Positions 8,765-16,593 of a stretch of 47,739 bases of DNA are shown one piece after another. Both the position numbers and the translations under genes were made by a program. This DNA comes from Eshraghiella sp045124255 (GTDB taxonomy: Bacteria; Bacillota; Clostridia; Lachnospirales; Lachnospiraceae), in NCBI GenBank assembly GCA_045124255.1, contig JBGVLM010000001.1:1-47739 (forward strand), given 5' to 3'. Numbering within the stretch: the stretch's first letter is position 1; each line of letters opens with the position of its first letter. The notes under the pieces were generated by a model, which did not search any database, was not told the DNA's origin, and saw only the letters and a list, made by a program, of their open reading frames with translations.

Positions 8765-9271
8765 ATGGAAGTTTTATGTGGGAAAAATGAATATCCATTA
8801 GAAGATATTATTGACAAATATAATGGAATGCTTTACCGTCTGGCAATCATCCGGATGCAGAACAAAGAGGACGCAGAGGAGGTTGTTCAGGACACGTTTG
8901 TAAAGCTTATTGAGCATATTAAAAAGGGCAGGACATTTAATGATGAAGAGCATTTAAAGGCATGGCTTCTGACTGTTGCAACGAACAGGGGTAAATCCAT
9001 TCTTACGCTGTATTGGAACAGAAATACCGAGGGTATGGATGGACTTAAGGAGGTTGCGGCTAAGGAGAAGGAGGACAACTATGCTTACGAATATGTCCTT
9101 AAACTGCCGGAGAAATACAGGATTGCAATCAATCTTTTTTATTATGAACAACTGTCCACTGAACAGATTTCGCAGATTATGAAGACGAAGGAAGCGACAG
9201 TTCGTTCCTATCTGCACCGTGGAAGAGAGAGGCTTAAAGAGATGATGGAGGCGGATGACAATGTGGGATGA
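8765..9271 (+). CDS. ECF-family RNA polymerase sigma factor
   Basis: The 168-residue size is normal for an ECF sigma factor. Region 2 has YRLAIIRMQNKEDAEEVVQD and FVKLIEH, then the helix LKAWLLTVATNRGKS. Region 4 has LPEKYRIAINLFYYEQLSTE, then QISQIMKTKEATVRSYLHRG, a helix-turn-helix. It would recruit RNA polymerase to a small regulon in response to an envelope signal. The ATG at 8765 follows GAGGAACGGATA. Its 3' end overlaps the following membrane protein gene by 17 bases, the usual arrangement for a sigma with its anti-sigma factor. Target promoters cannot be named from this window. Confidence 0.9.
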   Translation: MEVLCGKNEYPLEDIIDKYNGMLYRLAIIRMQNKEDAEEVVQDTFVKLIEHIKKGRTFNDEEHLKAWLLTVATNRGKSILTLYWNRNTEGMDGLKEVAAKEKEDNYAYEYVLKLPEKYRIAINLFYYEQLSTEQISQIMKTKEATVRSYLHRGRERLKEMMEADDNVG

Positions 9272-9833
9272 GAAACAATTTTTTGAGGATTTTGCAAAAG
9301 AATCTGACAGAGTAAAACCTGACCGGGAATTTGTTGAAGACCTCAAAAAACTGAATAGTGAATCGACGATAATTGAGCTTAAACGTAAGAAAAATACCCG
9401 TACTGTCTTCAGACTGGCTTCGATTGCAGCTGCAGTTGTGGTAATGCTTGCTGTGGGAATTGGGGTATATACAATAAGCAGTCATGATTCGGATAAACCG
9501 GATGACGGAGAGAAGATTACGGTACCTATACATGCCGGTCAGGAGCAGACAACGGCAGATACAGAAAAGCCTGAGATTAACATTGAATCAATATGTGGTT
9601 TCATAGAAGATTCCGATATACTGATACTGGACAGTAACGGCAATGAGATATCGCAGGCTGACAGGAATGATTTGGAGAGCATGTTTAAACATGCGTCTGA
9701 GACCGATTCGATTACCGGACTTTTTGGAGATAATACGGAATACATTATTAAAACCGAAGAGGACATAGTAATCAGAATCTATTTTGATGAATATATTCTG
9801 GTAAACGGAAGTTATATGTATCATGTTCGATAA
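9255..9833 (+). CDS. Probable membrane anti-sigma factor
   Basis: This protein of 192 residues has about 50 cytoplasmic residues beginning MWDEKQFFEDFAKESD. One membrane helix follows (about 52-74), then a 120-residue extracytoplasmic domain. That topology and the 17-base overlap with the ECF sigma gene make it the likely partner that holds the sigma factor inactive. I see no zinc-binding HxxxCxxC motif, so it is not a classic ZAS-type anti-sigma. The start is uncertain: GGAGG at 9247-9251 lies three bases before ATG 9255 and nine before ATG 9261. A strong terminator follows, so the pair ends its transcript. Confidence 0.75.
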   Translation: MTMWDEKQFFEDFAKESDRVKPDREFVEDLKKLNSESTIIELKRKKNTRTVFRLASIAAAVVVMLAVGIGVYTISSHDSDKPDDGEKITVPIHAGQEQTTADTEKPEINIESICGFIEDSDILILDSNGNEISQADRNDLESMFKHASETDSITGLFGDNTEYIIKTEEDIVIRIYFDEYILVNGSYMYHVR

Positions 9834-9843
9834 TTTTTTTTAC

Positions 9844-9872
9844 AAGAATCCCATTTGTGGGATTCTTTTTTT
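9844..9872 (+). terminator. Strong intrinsic terminator of the ECF sigma/anti-sigma operon
   Basis: AAGAATCCCA (9844-9853) pairs perfectly with TGGGATTCTT (9858-9867) around a TTTG loop and runs into seven T residues. Confidence 0.9.
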
Positions 9873-9953
9873 CTATAGGAAATTTTGTAGAAATTATTCT
9901 ATAGAATCAAAAACACTCCGTGAGGAGCGCACTGCGGCTAAGCAGAAGATGTT

Positions 9954-9991
9954 GCTTGCACAACCCGCCGCAGGCGGAGAATGCTGCAAGC
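9954..9991. repeat. GC-rich nested hairpin element in a non-coding region
   Basis: GCTTGCA (9954-9960) pairs with TGCAAGC (9985-9991). Inside it CCGCC (9965-9969) pairs with GGCGG (9973-9977). The element is far richer in G and C than the surrounding DNA. Within 9834-10312 (479 bases without a gene) the other contents are the terminator, the three palindromes at 10031-10194 and the promoter-proximal palindrome at 10279-10290. It may be a dispersed repeat or a small structured RNA. Copies elsewhere in the genome cannot be checked here. Confidence 0.5.
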
Positions 9992-10030
9992 GACATTCTT
10001 TCTTACAGGGACTTTCCCTTCATTTATGTT

Positions 10031-10194
10031 CTACCCATAGAATAATAAAAGCCTGCTTATGGTTAGAATTTCAGAGGTGGAATCATCAAATTTTCTTACC
10101 ATACGCCATGAAATAGCCTCACATGGGTAGATTTTTAATTGGATTTATTGGATTTTTTCTTACCATAGAAACGCAAAACATGCTGCATGGGTAG
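10031..10194. repeat. Three 36-bp imperfect palindromes at exact 64-bp intervals
   Basis: Units lie at 10031-10066, 10095-10130 and 10159-10194, each exactly 36 bases. They begin CTACCCATA or CTTACCATA and end ATGGTTAG or ATGGGTAG, so each can fold on itself. The two gaps are each exactly 28 bases and AT-rich. Unit interiors differ. This is not a CRISPR array because the units are conserved only at their ends. It precedes an OmpR-type two-component system by about 120 bases. It could be a set of protein-binding sites, a REP-like repeat array or a structured RNA. Confidence 0.65.
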
Positions 10195-10278
10195 AAATCG
10201 ACAAAACGTAGGGAATTTTTTTACAGCCCCTTTTTTAGGATATACAAAGGATATTTCAAAGTGCTATTCTTAGAATAT

Positions 10279-10290
10279 AAGAAATTTCTT
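10279..10290. promoter_or_regulatory. Palindrome in front of the response-regulator gene
   Basis: AAGAAATTTCTT is a perfect 12-base palindrome, extended imperfectly by ATAT on both sides. It lies 12 bases before the AGGTGA ribosome site of the regulator at 10313. It is a candidate operator for self-regulation or for another regulator, but in such AT-rich DNA it could be chance. Confidence 0.3.
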
Positions 10291-10312
10291 TATATTAAAT
10301 GAGGTGAAGCTT

Positions 10313-10993
10313 GTGAAGTACAGTATTTTACTGGTGGAGGATGATATTCAGATAAGTGAAGTCATAGCAGATTATTTTACTCAGAAGAGCGGGTCGGAAA
10401 TCTGCATACGTATGGCGGACAACGGGATAAAGGGACTGGAATGTATATATGAAAGAGAATATGACCTTGTTCTTCTCGATGTAATGATGCCTGAAATGGA
10501 TGGATTTACGCTGTGCCGTGAAATACGCAAGAGCAGCATAGTGCCCATTATTTTCATCACCGCAAGGGGGAGAGAAGAAGATGTTTTGTACGGGTATGAC
10601 ATTGGTTGTGATGATTATATTGTTAAACCATTTTCACTGGCAGAACTTTATGCAAAGACAAATGCACTTATAAAGAGAGCAAAAGGAATGACAGCCTGCG
10701 GTGAAATTGTATGTGGAAGGATTAGAATTAATCCTGCAACGCTTACGGTATATGTTGATGATTCCGAGCTTTGGCTGCCGCCCAAGCAGTATGTACTTCT
10801 CAAGTACCTCATGGAGCACCGTAATCTTGTAATAGACAGGGAAACTCTTTTAACAAGAATCTGGGGTTATGATTTTGAAGGAACGGACAGAGTGGTTGAT
10901 AACCACATAAAGAAATTAAGAAAGGCGTTGGGAGAAGCGGGAACCCAGATAAAAACTGTTGTTACAAAGGGCTATAAAATAGTGGAGGGATAG
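10313..10993 (+). CDS. OmpR/PhoB-family response regulator
   Basis: This 226-residue DNA-binding regulator is the partner of the kinase that follows two bases later. The receiver domain (about 1-118) has the acidic pair in LVEDD, the phosphorylation site Asp56 in LLDVMMPEMDG, the conserved Thr in FITARG and Lys in IVKPF. The C-terminal winged helix (about 130-224) has LWLPPKQYVLLKYLMEH, then the recognition region RVVDNHIKKLRKALG and the wing TVVTKGYKI. I chose the GTG at 10313 because AGGTGA lies five bases before it; the GTG at 10304 overlaps that ribosome site. No transporter or other obvious target gene adjoins, so the stimulus is unknown. The palindrome array and the 10279 palindrome upstream are possible binding sites. 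Confidence 0.92.
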   Translation: MKYSILLVEDDIQISEVIADYFTQKSGSEICIRMADNGIKGLECIYEREYDLVLLDVMMPEMDGFTLCREIRKSSIVPIIFITARGREEDVLYGYDIGCDDYIVKPFSLAELYAKTNALIKRAKGMTACGEIVCGRIRINPATLTVYVDDSELWLPPKQYVLLKYLMEHRNLVIDRETLLTRIWGYDFEGTDRVVDNHIKKLRKALGEAGTQIKTVVTKGYKIVEG

Positions 10994-10995
10994 CT

Positions 10996-12633
10996 ATGAA
11001 AAGAAAAACTTTTAAGGGACTGTTAGGAAAAAATATTATAATCGGCATTGTGGCTGCGATTTTAGTGATTGTATTAACGGGAGTCATTGCATTGAAATTT
11101 GTACTGATAACGACAGAGAAGAATTTTGTCAGTAATCAGGACAGGTTTGTTAAGTATTATCAGTTAAGATATCTGATTGCACAAAAGAATAATCCCGAGG
11201 CTTCTGATGAAGAATTGTTAAGAGACACATACGATTATATTGAATGTGAAACGGCATTCGGCTGGAAATATGTATCCGTGGACAATGTGCTGTTTTCTTC
11301 AAGTGCAGTGTATAATCAGGACACAGGTGAGCTGATAGCTGATTCGCATGAGATTGCATATATTGACCTTATTGACAATGAAACAAATTACACGCAATTT
11401 CTTTTCTGCCATGAATCCAAACTTGAGGAATTAAAAAACTTTATGGATGGTGACAGGTTTTTGGTACTTATGGATGCCGTTGTAAGGGATTATTATGTAA
11501 TTGATGGCAGAAAATATTTCGGCAGAGTGGATTTTTATAATGACTGGGGTGATGGAGAGTTAGCTGCAACTATTGATTTTACCCCTGATTTGTCCGGAGA
11601 ATATGAACATGTCATCGTGGACAATGAAAAGTATAAAACAACTGAGCCTTCATATTGGGGCTATGAAAAGACGGATAAAGAAATCGTTGAGCTTGAGAAA
11701 TATGTCGAAAACGGATATTGGTTTCATTCAATGAACGATGATTATCAGTATGAGGTAAACGATTTTGTGATTACTGTAATGGGTACCAAAACCTTCCGGC
11801 TTCCGGACGGAACAAGTCTCAGACTATTTAACAGGGCAAATATTGATTTGTACGGCAACTATGGAAAACAGATGATTGGTTTCTGCATTGCGGTAACAGC
11901 CGCCGCAATTTTGATTGCTGTTTTTACGGCTTATATTAAGTTTGTTAAACTCCGCGCAGCATATAGAATGGAGGATTACCGCAAAACACTTACGGATTCA
12001 ATGGCACATGATTTAAAAAGTCCGCTGATGGCCATATCGGGATATGCGGAGAACCTTAGGGAAAATATTAATACGGATAAAAGAGAGCATTATGCTGATT
12101 CCATTATAAGCAATGTTCAGTATATGAATGATATTATTTCAAATATTTTGCAGCTGTCCAGATTTGAAGATAAAAAAACTGATATCAATAAAGAAAAGCT
12201 TGAACTCGGCAGACTTGTTGAAAAATGTATGGAAAAATATGAGGAGCTGATTTCGGACAAAAACCTTAAGGTAGTCATTAAAAATGATGTCAGTGTAAAG
12301 GGTGATGAAAGACTATTGTCACAGGCATTTGATAATATTCTCGGAAATGCAGTTAAGTATTCTGACTGTGACGGAGTGATTGAGATTGTGTCAGAAGATA
12401 ATATCATGTCAGGGGTCAAAAGAATTACTATTTCAAATGTATGCACGCAGGAGCCTGATACTGAGGTTTCAAAGCTTTGGAAGCCGTTTATCCGAGGAGA
12501 TAACTCGAGGGGCAATAATATGGGAACGGGAATCGGACTCACAATTTCAAAAAGTATTTTGGAAATGCACGGATTTAAGCAGAAGCTTTCTTACAAGGAT
12601 GAAAGGTTTATCGTAGAGATTCAATTGAATTAG
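10996..12633 (+). CDS. Membrane sensor histidine kinase
   Basis: This 545-residue kinase has a membrane helix at about 12-35, a sensor domain of roughly 255 residues outside the cell, and a second helix at about 293-318. The dimerisation domain contains the phosphorylated His338 in SMAHDLKSPLMAISGYAENL. The ATPase domain has the N box NILGNAVKYSD and the G box GTGIGLTISKSI. The sensor is rich in Tyr, Asp and Glu and matches no domain I can name. The gene starts two bases after the response regulator stop, so the two are co-transcribed. The promoter of the next gene overlaps its 3' end. Confidence 0.92.
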   Translation: MKRKTFKGLLGKNIIIGIVAAILVIVLTGVIALKFVLITTEKNFVSNQDRFVKYYQLRYLIAQKNNPEASDEELLRDTYDYIECETAFGWKYVSVDNVLFSSSAVYNQDTGELIADSHEIAYIDLIDNETNYTQFLFCHESKLEELKNFMDGDRFLVLMDAVVRDYYVIDGRKYFGRVDFYNDWGDGELAATIDFTPDLSGEYEHVIVDNEKYKTTEPSYWGYEKTDKEIVELEKYVENGYWFHSMNDDYQYEVNDFVITVMGTKTFRLPDGTSLRLFNRANIDLYGNYGKQMIGFCIAVTAAAILIAVFTAYIKFVKLRAAYRMEDYRKTLTDSMAHDLKSPLMAISGYAENLRENINTDKREHYADSIISNVQYMNDIISNILQLSRFEDKKTDINKEKLELGRLVEKCMEKYEELISDKNLKVVIKNDVSVKGDERLLSQAFDNILGNAVKYSDCDGVIEIVSEDNIMSGVKRITISNVCTQEPDTEVSKLWKPFIRGDNSRGNNMGTGIGLTISKSILEMHGFKQKLSYKDERFIVEIQLN

Positions 12634-12653
12634 TTTAATATTTGTGATACAAT
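12625..12653 (+). promoter_or_regulatory. Promoter of the DUF3592 gene
   Basis: TTGAAT (12625-12630) and TACAAT (12648-12653) are separated by 17 bases. The -35 box overlaps the last codons of the kinase gene. Transcription would start near 12660, leaving a short leader before the ATG at 12688. Confidence 0.65.
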
Positions 12654-12687
12654 ATAGCCCATAATTAATGGATGGGAGTATGGTATA

Positions 12688-13470
12688 ATGAGAGTAAGAA
12701 TCAATACGGGAAGAAAATCATCTGTATTAGGCGGCGTTATCACAATTGTATTTTTATCAATTTTTGTTTTTGTGGGAATTAGCATAATGATAGGCGGAGT
12801 GAGCCAGATTATCGGTGCGAATAAATCATCAGACGCTTATGAGAGGATAACTGCCACGGTTTCCGATATCCAGTCAATGCCGGATTCGGATGGAGACGGC
12901 TATACATATAAGGTGTATGTGGATTATACATATAACGGACAGCAGTATAGTAATATTTATCTCAATATGTACAGCAGTGATATGTATGAGGGCGGCGACG
13001 TGAAGGTTATGGTCGATAAGAATAATCCGTCCCGCATTAAGGGAGAACTTGGCAGCTTTGGCGGAGGAATGCTGATTGCCTTCGGAGCGGTATTTGTTCT
13101 TATTCCGGGAATTATAATGATTGTTACCATCAAGGGAATGATAAGAGGCAAGGACGAAGGCAGTTACATTAAGAAAAACGGCAGACAGATTAATGCAGTA
13201 GTCGAGGATATCGTTGCCGAACCTTCTTCTCCATATGCTTCTGTCAAGCTCTACAGGGTATTCTGCACTTATGATGATGTGGGACGCAATACGATATACA
13301 GATTTGTCAGTGACGTTGTTGGTGAAGAAGTGAATATGGCACTTTCACCGGGAATGACAGTTCCTGTATTTGTCAATGACAGAGATTGCCATGATTATTA
13401 TGTTGATTTAAGCATGTATGGCCAGCGTAAGGTTGTGGATTTAACACATGACAGGAGTTATTACAGATAA
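12688..13470 (+). CDS. DUF3592 domain membrane protein
   Basis: This 260-residue protein has membrane helices at about 15-37 and 130-152. Between them lies a beta-rich domain with the DUF3592 pattern: ITATVSDIQ, the repeated YTYNGQQYSN strand and VKVMVDKNNPSRI. After the second helix a similar but diverged domain follows (INAVVEDIVAEP, then FVNDRD), so the protein may hold two copies. The family's function is not established. A GGGAG ribosome site precedes ATG 12688. It has its own promoter and ends at a shared terminator with the convergent superoxide dismutase gene. Confidence 0.75.
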   Translation: MRVRINTGRKSSVLGGVITIVFLSIFVFVGISIMIGGVSQIIGANKSSDAYERITATVSDIQSMPDSDGDGYTYKVYVDYTYNGQQYSNIYLNMYSSDMYEGGDVKVMVDKNNPSRIKGELGSFGGGMLIAFGAVFVLIPGIIMIVTIKGMIRGKDEGSYIKKNGRQINAVVEDIVAEPSSPYASVKLYRVFCTYDDVGRNTIYRFVSDVVGEEVNMALSPGMTVPVFVNDRDCHDYYVDLSMYGQRKVVDLTHDRSYYR

Positions 13471-13484
13471 TTATATTTAATTAT

Positions 13485-13517
13485 GTATGAGCGGTATAGT
13501 TAATATATCGCTCATAC
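13485..13517. terminator. Bidirectional terminator between DUF3592 and superoxide dismutase genes
   Basis: GTATGAGCGGTATA (13485-13498) pairs with TATATCGCTCATAC (13504-13517) in a 14-pair stem with one G-U pair and a five-base loop. It lies between two convergent genes. Confidence 0.75.
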
Positions 13518-13536
13518 TCATTACAGGCGACAGCTT

Positions 13537-14019
13537 CTATCGCTCTCTCATAATTGCACCGCAGCCTATTTTCATGCCGGAATCTCCGGCAGGCTGGCTT
13601 GTAAAATCATCTCTCATTCCGTGAATTACAATTGATTTGCCGATTATTTCATTTATATCAAAGCGTGTGTCGTAGAATGCCATCCATGCATATCCGTTGT
13701 TGCTTAAAAGAGGCGGCATATCTCCGGCATGGTCCGGATGTGAAACGTTGAGCGGATTATAGTGATTGCCCGTTTTATCAAATGGCTTGGCACAGTTTCC
13801 GAATTCATGTATATGCATGCCGTAGAATTTTGAGCCGCCGTTGTCGGGCAGTCCATATACTTCCACACTGACAACTACACCGCTAAGCGGGGCACGATAG
13901 AACTCAGCTCTGCCGCTTAGCATGGGATAACCTTCATTTCCGCTAATCCACGCCGCTGCCGCAGGTTTTTTTGTAGAGAGTGTTGAGGTAAAGATATTAA
14001 AAGGTGTTAAATCTTCCAT
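13537..14019 (-). CDS. Cu/Zn-type superoxide dismutase, apparently cytosolic
   Basis: This 160-residue enzyme would convert superoxide to oxygen and hydrogen peroxide. All metal ligands of the family can be matched: the two His of GMHIHEFG, the bridging His of GNHYNP, the His pair in SHPDHAGDMP with its Asp, and the His of IVIHGMRDD. The disulfide cysteines (FGNC and IGCGAI) and the active-site Arg region (AGDSGMKIGCG) are present. There is no signal peptide or lipobox, whereas most bacterial Cu/Zn enzymes are exported; this suggests a cytosolic role. The gene is divergent from rubrerythrin, with 111 bases between the start codons, so the two may be induced together. The ATG at 14019 lies 7-12 bases after an AAGGA-like site. 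Confidence 0.9.
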   Translation of the reverse strand: MEDLTPFNIFTSTLSTKKPAAAAWISGNEGYPMLSGRAEFYRAPLSGVVVSVEVYGLPDNGGSKFYGMHIHEFGNCAKPFDKTGNHYNPLNVSHPDHAGDMPPLLSNNGYAWMAFYDTRFDINEIIGKSIVIHGMRDDFTSQPAGDSGMKIGCGAIMRER

Positions 14020-14061
14020 AAAAAAATCCTTTTTCTTTTAAGGTATGCAGCAAATTATTTA

Positions 14062-14090
14062 TTGATTCTGCTGCATATGATATGTATAAT
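14062..14090 (+). promoter_or_regulatory. Promoter of rubrerythrin
   Basis: TTGATT (14062-14067) and a perfect TATAAT (14085-14090) are separated by 17 bases, placing transcription start near 14097. It lies in the divergent region shared with the superoxide dismutase gene. No clear PerR box was recognised by eye. Confidence 0.75.
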
Positions 14091-14130
14091 GAAGGAAGAT
14101 ATCAGACATAATTTAAGGAGGATTTATCAA

Positions 14131-14679
14131 ATGAGTAATCAGAAAAACAAATACGCAGGAACCAAGACTGAGAAGAACCTCTGGGAAGCTTTTGCAGGAG
14201 AATCACAGGCAAGAAATAAATATACATATTTCGCTTCTGTTGCAAAGAAGGCTGGCTATGAGCAGATTGCAGCTTTATTCTTAAAGACTGCAGAGAATGA
14301 GAAGGAGCATGCTAAGTTATGGTTTAAGGCTCTTGGTGAACTTGGAACAACACCTGAGAATCTTTTACATGCAGCAGAGGGCGAGAATGCTGAATGGACA
14401 GATATGTATGAAAGAATGGCTAAGGACGCTGAAGAGGAAGGCTTTATGGAGCTTGCTGCACAGTTCAGAGGCGTTGCTGCAATTGAGAAAATGCATGAAG
14501 AGAGATACAGAGCATTACTTCACAATGTTGAGGCAATGGAAGTATTTAAGAAGAGCGGCGTTGTTATGTGGGAATGCCGTAACTGCGGTCATGTAGTTGT
14601 AGGTCTTGAAGCACCACAGGTTTGCCCTGTATGCAATCATCCACAGAGCTTCTTTGAAGTAAGACAGGAAAATTACTAA
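14131..14679 (+). CDS. rbr: Rubrerythrin
   Basis: This 182-residue peroxide-reducing protein of anaerobes has an N-terminal ferritin-like di-iron domain (about 10-140). The Glu ligands are in WEAFAGESQARNKY, in AENEKEHAKLW and in GVAAIEKMHEERY. The C-terminal rubredoxin-type domain binds one iron through CRNCG and CPVCNHP. Reducing equivalents pass from rubredoxin-like iron to the di-iron site, which reduces hydrogen peroxide to water. The ATG at 14131 follows AAGGAGG by nine bases; frames extending further upstream run through the promoter. It is divergently paired with a superoxide dismutase, which produces its substrate. Confidence 0.96.
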   Translation: MSNQKNKYAGTKTEKNLWEAFAGESQARNKYTYFASVAKKAGYEQIAALFLKTAENEKEHAKLWFKALGELGTTPENLLHAAEGENAEWTDMYERMAKDAEEEGFMELAAQFRGVAAIEKMHEERYRALLHNVEAMEVFKKSGVVMWECRNCGHVVVGLEAPQVCPVCNHPQSFFEVRQENY

Positions 14680-14711
14680 AATCCGCATAAACTGCAAATC
14701 ATAATATTAAG

Positions 14712-14742
14712 AATTGCTCACCGTTAGGTACAGTGGGCAATT
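14712..14742 (+). terminator. Terminator after rubrerythrin
   Basis: AATTGCTCAC (14712-14721) pairs with GTGGGCAATT (14733-14742) with one G-U pair and an 11-base loop. The T run is weak (ACTTAATC). Confidence 0.6.
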
Positions 14743-14775
14743 ACTTAATCTGAATATGATTTGGAAGGTGAGTTT

Positions 14776-15756
14776 ATGTGCACGGCAATAGCTTATAATA
14801 CTACGGGACACTTTTTTGGACGTAATCTGGATTTGGAGCATTCATACAATGAAAGAGTTATAATTACTCCACGCAGTTATCCGTTTAAATTCCGCAGGCT
14901 GCCGGATATTAACCGGCATTATGCCATGATTGGAATGGGAATTGTCGATGGGAATTATCCGCTTTATTTTGATGCGGTCAATGAGAAAGGGCTGTGTATG
15001 GCGGGTCTGAACTTCCCTGATAACGCATTTTATTGTCCCGAGCGGGAAAACATGGTTAATGTGGCGGCATTTGAACTGATTCCGTGGCTTTTGTCCGAAT
15101 GCCAAAGCATTTCAGAGGTAAAAACGCTGCTTGACGGTGTTAATGTTACGGATATTGCTTTCAGTGAGTCATTTACATTGACGCCGCTGCACTGGATGAT
15201 TTCTGACAGGAAGGAAACCATTGTTGTGGAGTCCGTAAGGGAAGGACTCAGAATATATGATAATCCGGTGGGAGTATTGACAAATAATCCTGCTTTTGAT
15301 ATGCAGCTGTTTAATCTGAATAATTATATGCAGTTATCAGCATTGCCGCCGTCAAATTTTTTGTCGGATACAATGGATTTCTGGGTTTACAGCAGAGGAA
15401 TGGGAGCATTGGGGCTTCCTGGAGATTTGTCATCACAGTCGAGGTTTGTAAAGGCAGCTTTTACAAAGCTTAATTCTGTTGCAGGAAATACACCCGTGGA
15501 AGACATTAGTCAGTTTTTTCATATTCTGGGTTCGGTGGAGCAGCAGAAGGGCTGTGTAAGAATTGAAGACGAATATGAGTTTACCGTTTACAGTTCGTGC
15601 TGTGATACGGACAGAGGAATATATTACTACACTACTTATTATAATTCATGTATTAACGGTGTAGATATGTATGCGCAGAATTTGGAGGGAGAAGAACTGA
15701 TTCAGTATCCGCTTATCATTAATCAGCGGATTAATATACAGAATCATAGGGAATGA
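14776..15756 (+). CDS. Choloylglycine hydrolase-family enzyme, probable bile salt hydrolase
   Basis: This 326-residue enzyme belongs to the Ntn-hydrolase superfamily and would cleave the amide bond of glycine- or taurine-conjugated bile acids, with penicillin V acylase as the alternative. The nucleophile Cys2 becomes N-terminal after Met removal: the sequence begins MCTAIAYNTTGHFFGRNLD. Arg16 and Asp19 match the catalytic Arg and Asp of the family, Asn170/171 lie in GVLTNNPAFDMQLFNLNNY, and Arg223 lies in SSQSRFVKAAF. The TNNP..F..QL form resembles bile salt hydrolases more than acylases. The ATG at 14776 follows GGAAGGTGAG and places Cys at residue 2; an upstream in-frame TTG would bury the nucleophile. 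No signal peptide is seen, so it is cytosolic. Two uncharacterised membrane protein genes follow within 3 and 12 bases and probably share the transcript. Confidence 0.88.
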   Translation: MCTAIAYNTTGHFFGRNLDLEHSYNERVIITPRSYPFKFRRLPDINRHYAMIGMGIVDGNYPLYFDAVNEKGLCMAGLNFPDNAFYCPERENMVNVAAFELIPWLLSECQSISEVKTLLDGVNVTDIAFSESFTLTPLHWMISDRKETIVVESVREGLRIYDNPVGVLTNNPAFDMQLFNLNNYMQLSALPPSNFLSDTMDFWVYSRGMGALGLPGDLSSQSRFVKAAFTKLNSVAGNTPVEDISQFFHILGSVEQQKGCVRIEDEYEFTVYSSCCDTDRGIYYYTTYYNSCINGVDMYAQNLEGEELIQYPLIINQRINIQNHRE

Positions 15757-15759
15757 AGT

Positions 15760-16581
15760 ATGTTTGATATGAATAATTGGGACAGGGAGGCTCTTTTGAA
15801 CCTTACAGCTATGCTCTCTACGGAGCGTAAGGCGGAGATAATATATCTTCATTGTGTGAGGGGCGAGGAGATTCAGGGTGATGACAGCTGGCATATAGCG
15901 GAGCTTGCTGCCCTGTATGGAATACGGATACCTGAGGAACGTCTTAAGGGCTGCTATTCCAATACATATACCTATAGGGAAATATATAATTTAATGTTGA
16001 CCTATCCTGAGGGACTTGATAACAATGTGAAATTTGAGGACGAGATACTCAATATTGCACTTAATAAATATAAATATATTAATAACGGGAAGAATGTGCA
16101 TGATGTCAGGCTGAATTCTTCTTATGACAAATATGACAGGGATTTTGAGGAAAAAGAGGAATTCAATAACTATTCTGAGATAAAAATGCCGTTTAACCGT
16201 TCTGTCAGAGAGATTAAAAGAAATTTTGCCGAAATTTTTTCAAGCGGTGTAATCAGCGGAATGCTGCTGGTATTACTGGGCTTTTGTACTTATGACCGTC
16301 ATTTTCCTTCATATTCCAGAGACTTCAGAATATGGAGATTGTTCAGAACTCTTGAATGGTACGAGCTGGTATTTATTGCGGTCATTATGGCAGTTGTATG
16401 TGTTGTAGTATATTTTATGATGAGATTCCGGCTTGAGAAGGTTATGTTCATCGTGTTTTGTATAACGGCACTTCTGTTTGCAATAAGCAATATTGTTACA
16501 AAACAGATTGTTGGTGTTATTTTGGGAGCTGCGGTTATCTTTTTATCGGGAAAAAATATTTTACACAAAAAATTATTTTAA
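15760..16581 (+). CDS. Uncharacterised four-helix membrane protein, paralogue of the next gene
   Basis: I do not recognise a named family. The first 110 residues form a soluble domain (LSTERKAEIIYLHCVRGEEI, then DDSWHIAELAALYGIR and YPEGL) that is clearly repeated in the next gene. A charged linker follows (about 125-155). The C-terminal third has about four membrane helices (about 165-180, 205-228, 230-250 and 252-268). The start at 15760 lies three bases after the bile salt hydrolase stop; ATG 15769 is possible. Shared position suggests joint expression with the hydrolase, but no functional link is proven. Confidence 0.7.
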   Translation: MFDMNNWDREALLNLTAMLSTERKAEIIYLHCVRGEEIQGDDSWHIAELAALYGIRIPEERLKGCYSNTYTYREIYNLMLTYPEGLDNNVKFEDEILNIALNKYKYINNGKNVHDVRLNSSYDKYDRDFEEKEEFNNYSEIKMPFNRSVREIKRNFAEIFSSGVISGMLLVLLGFCTYDRHFPSYSRDFRIWRLFRTLEWYELVFIAVIMAVVCVVVYFMMRFRLEKVMFIVFCITALLFAISNIVTKQIVGVILGAAVIFLSGKNILHKKLF

Positions 16582-16593
16582 CGGGAGCTTTAT

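Noticed and set aside
9823..10116. 97-residue frame after the anti-sigma gene
   Set aside because: It runs through a strong terminator and the palindrome array, has no ribosome site, and its residue make-up is not protein-like.
10031..10194. CRISPR array
   Set aside because: The 64-base period is suggestive, but the 36-base units match only at their ends, the 28-base gaps are low-complexity AT-rich sequence, and no cas genes are near.
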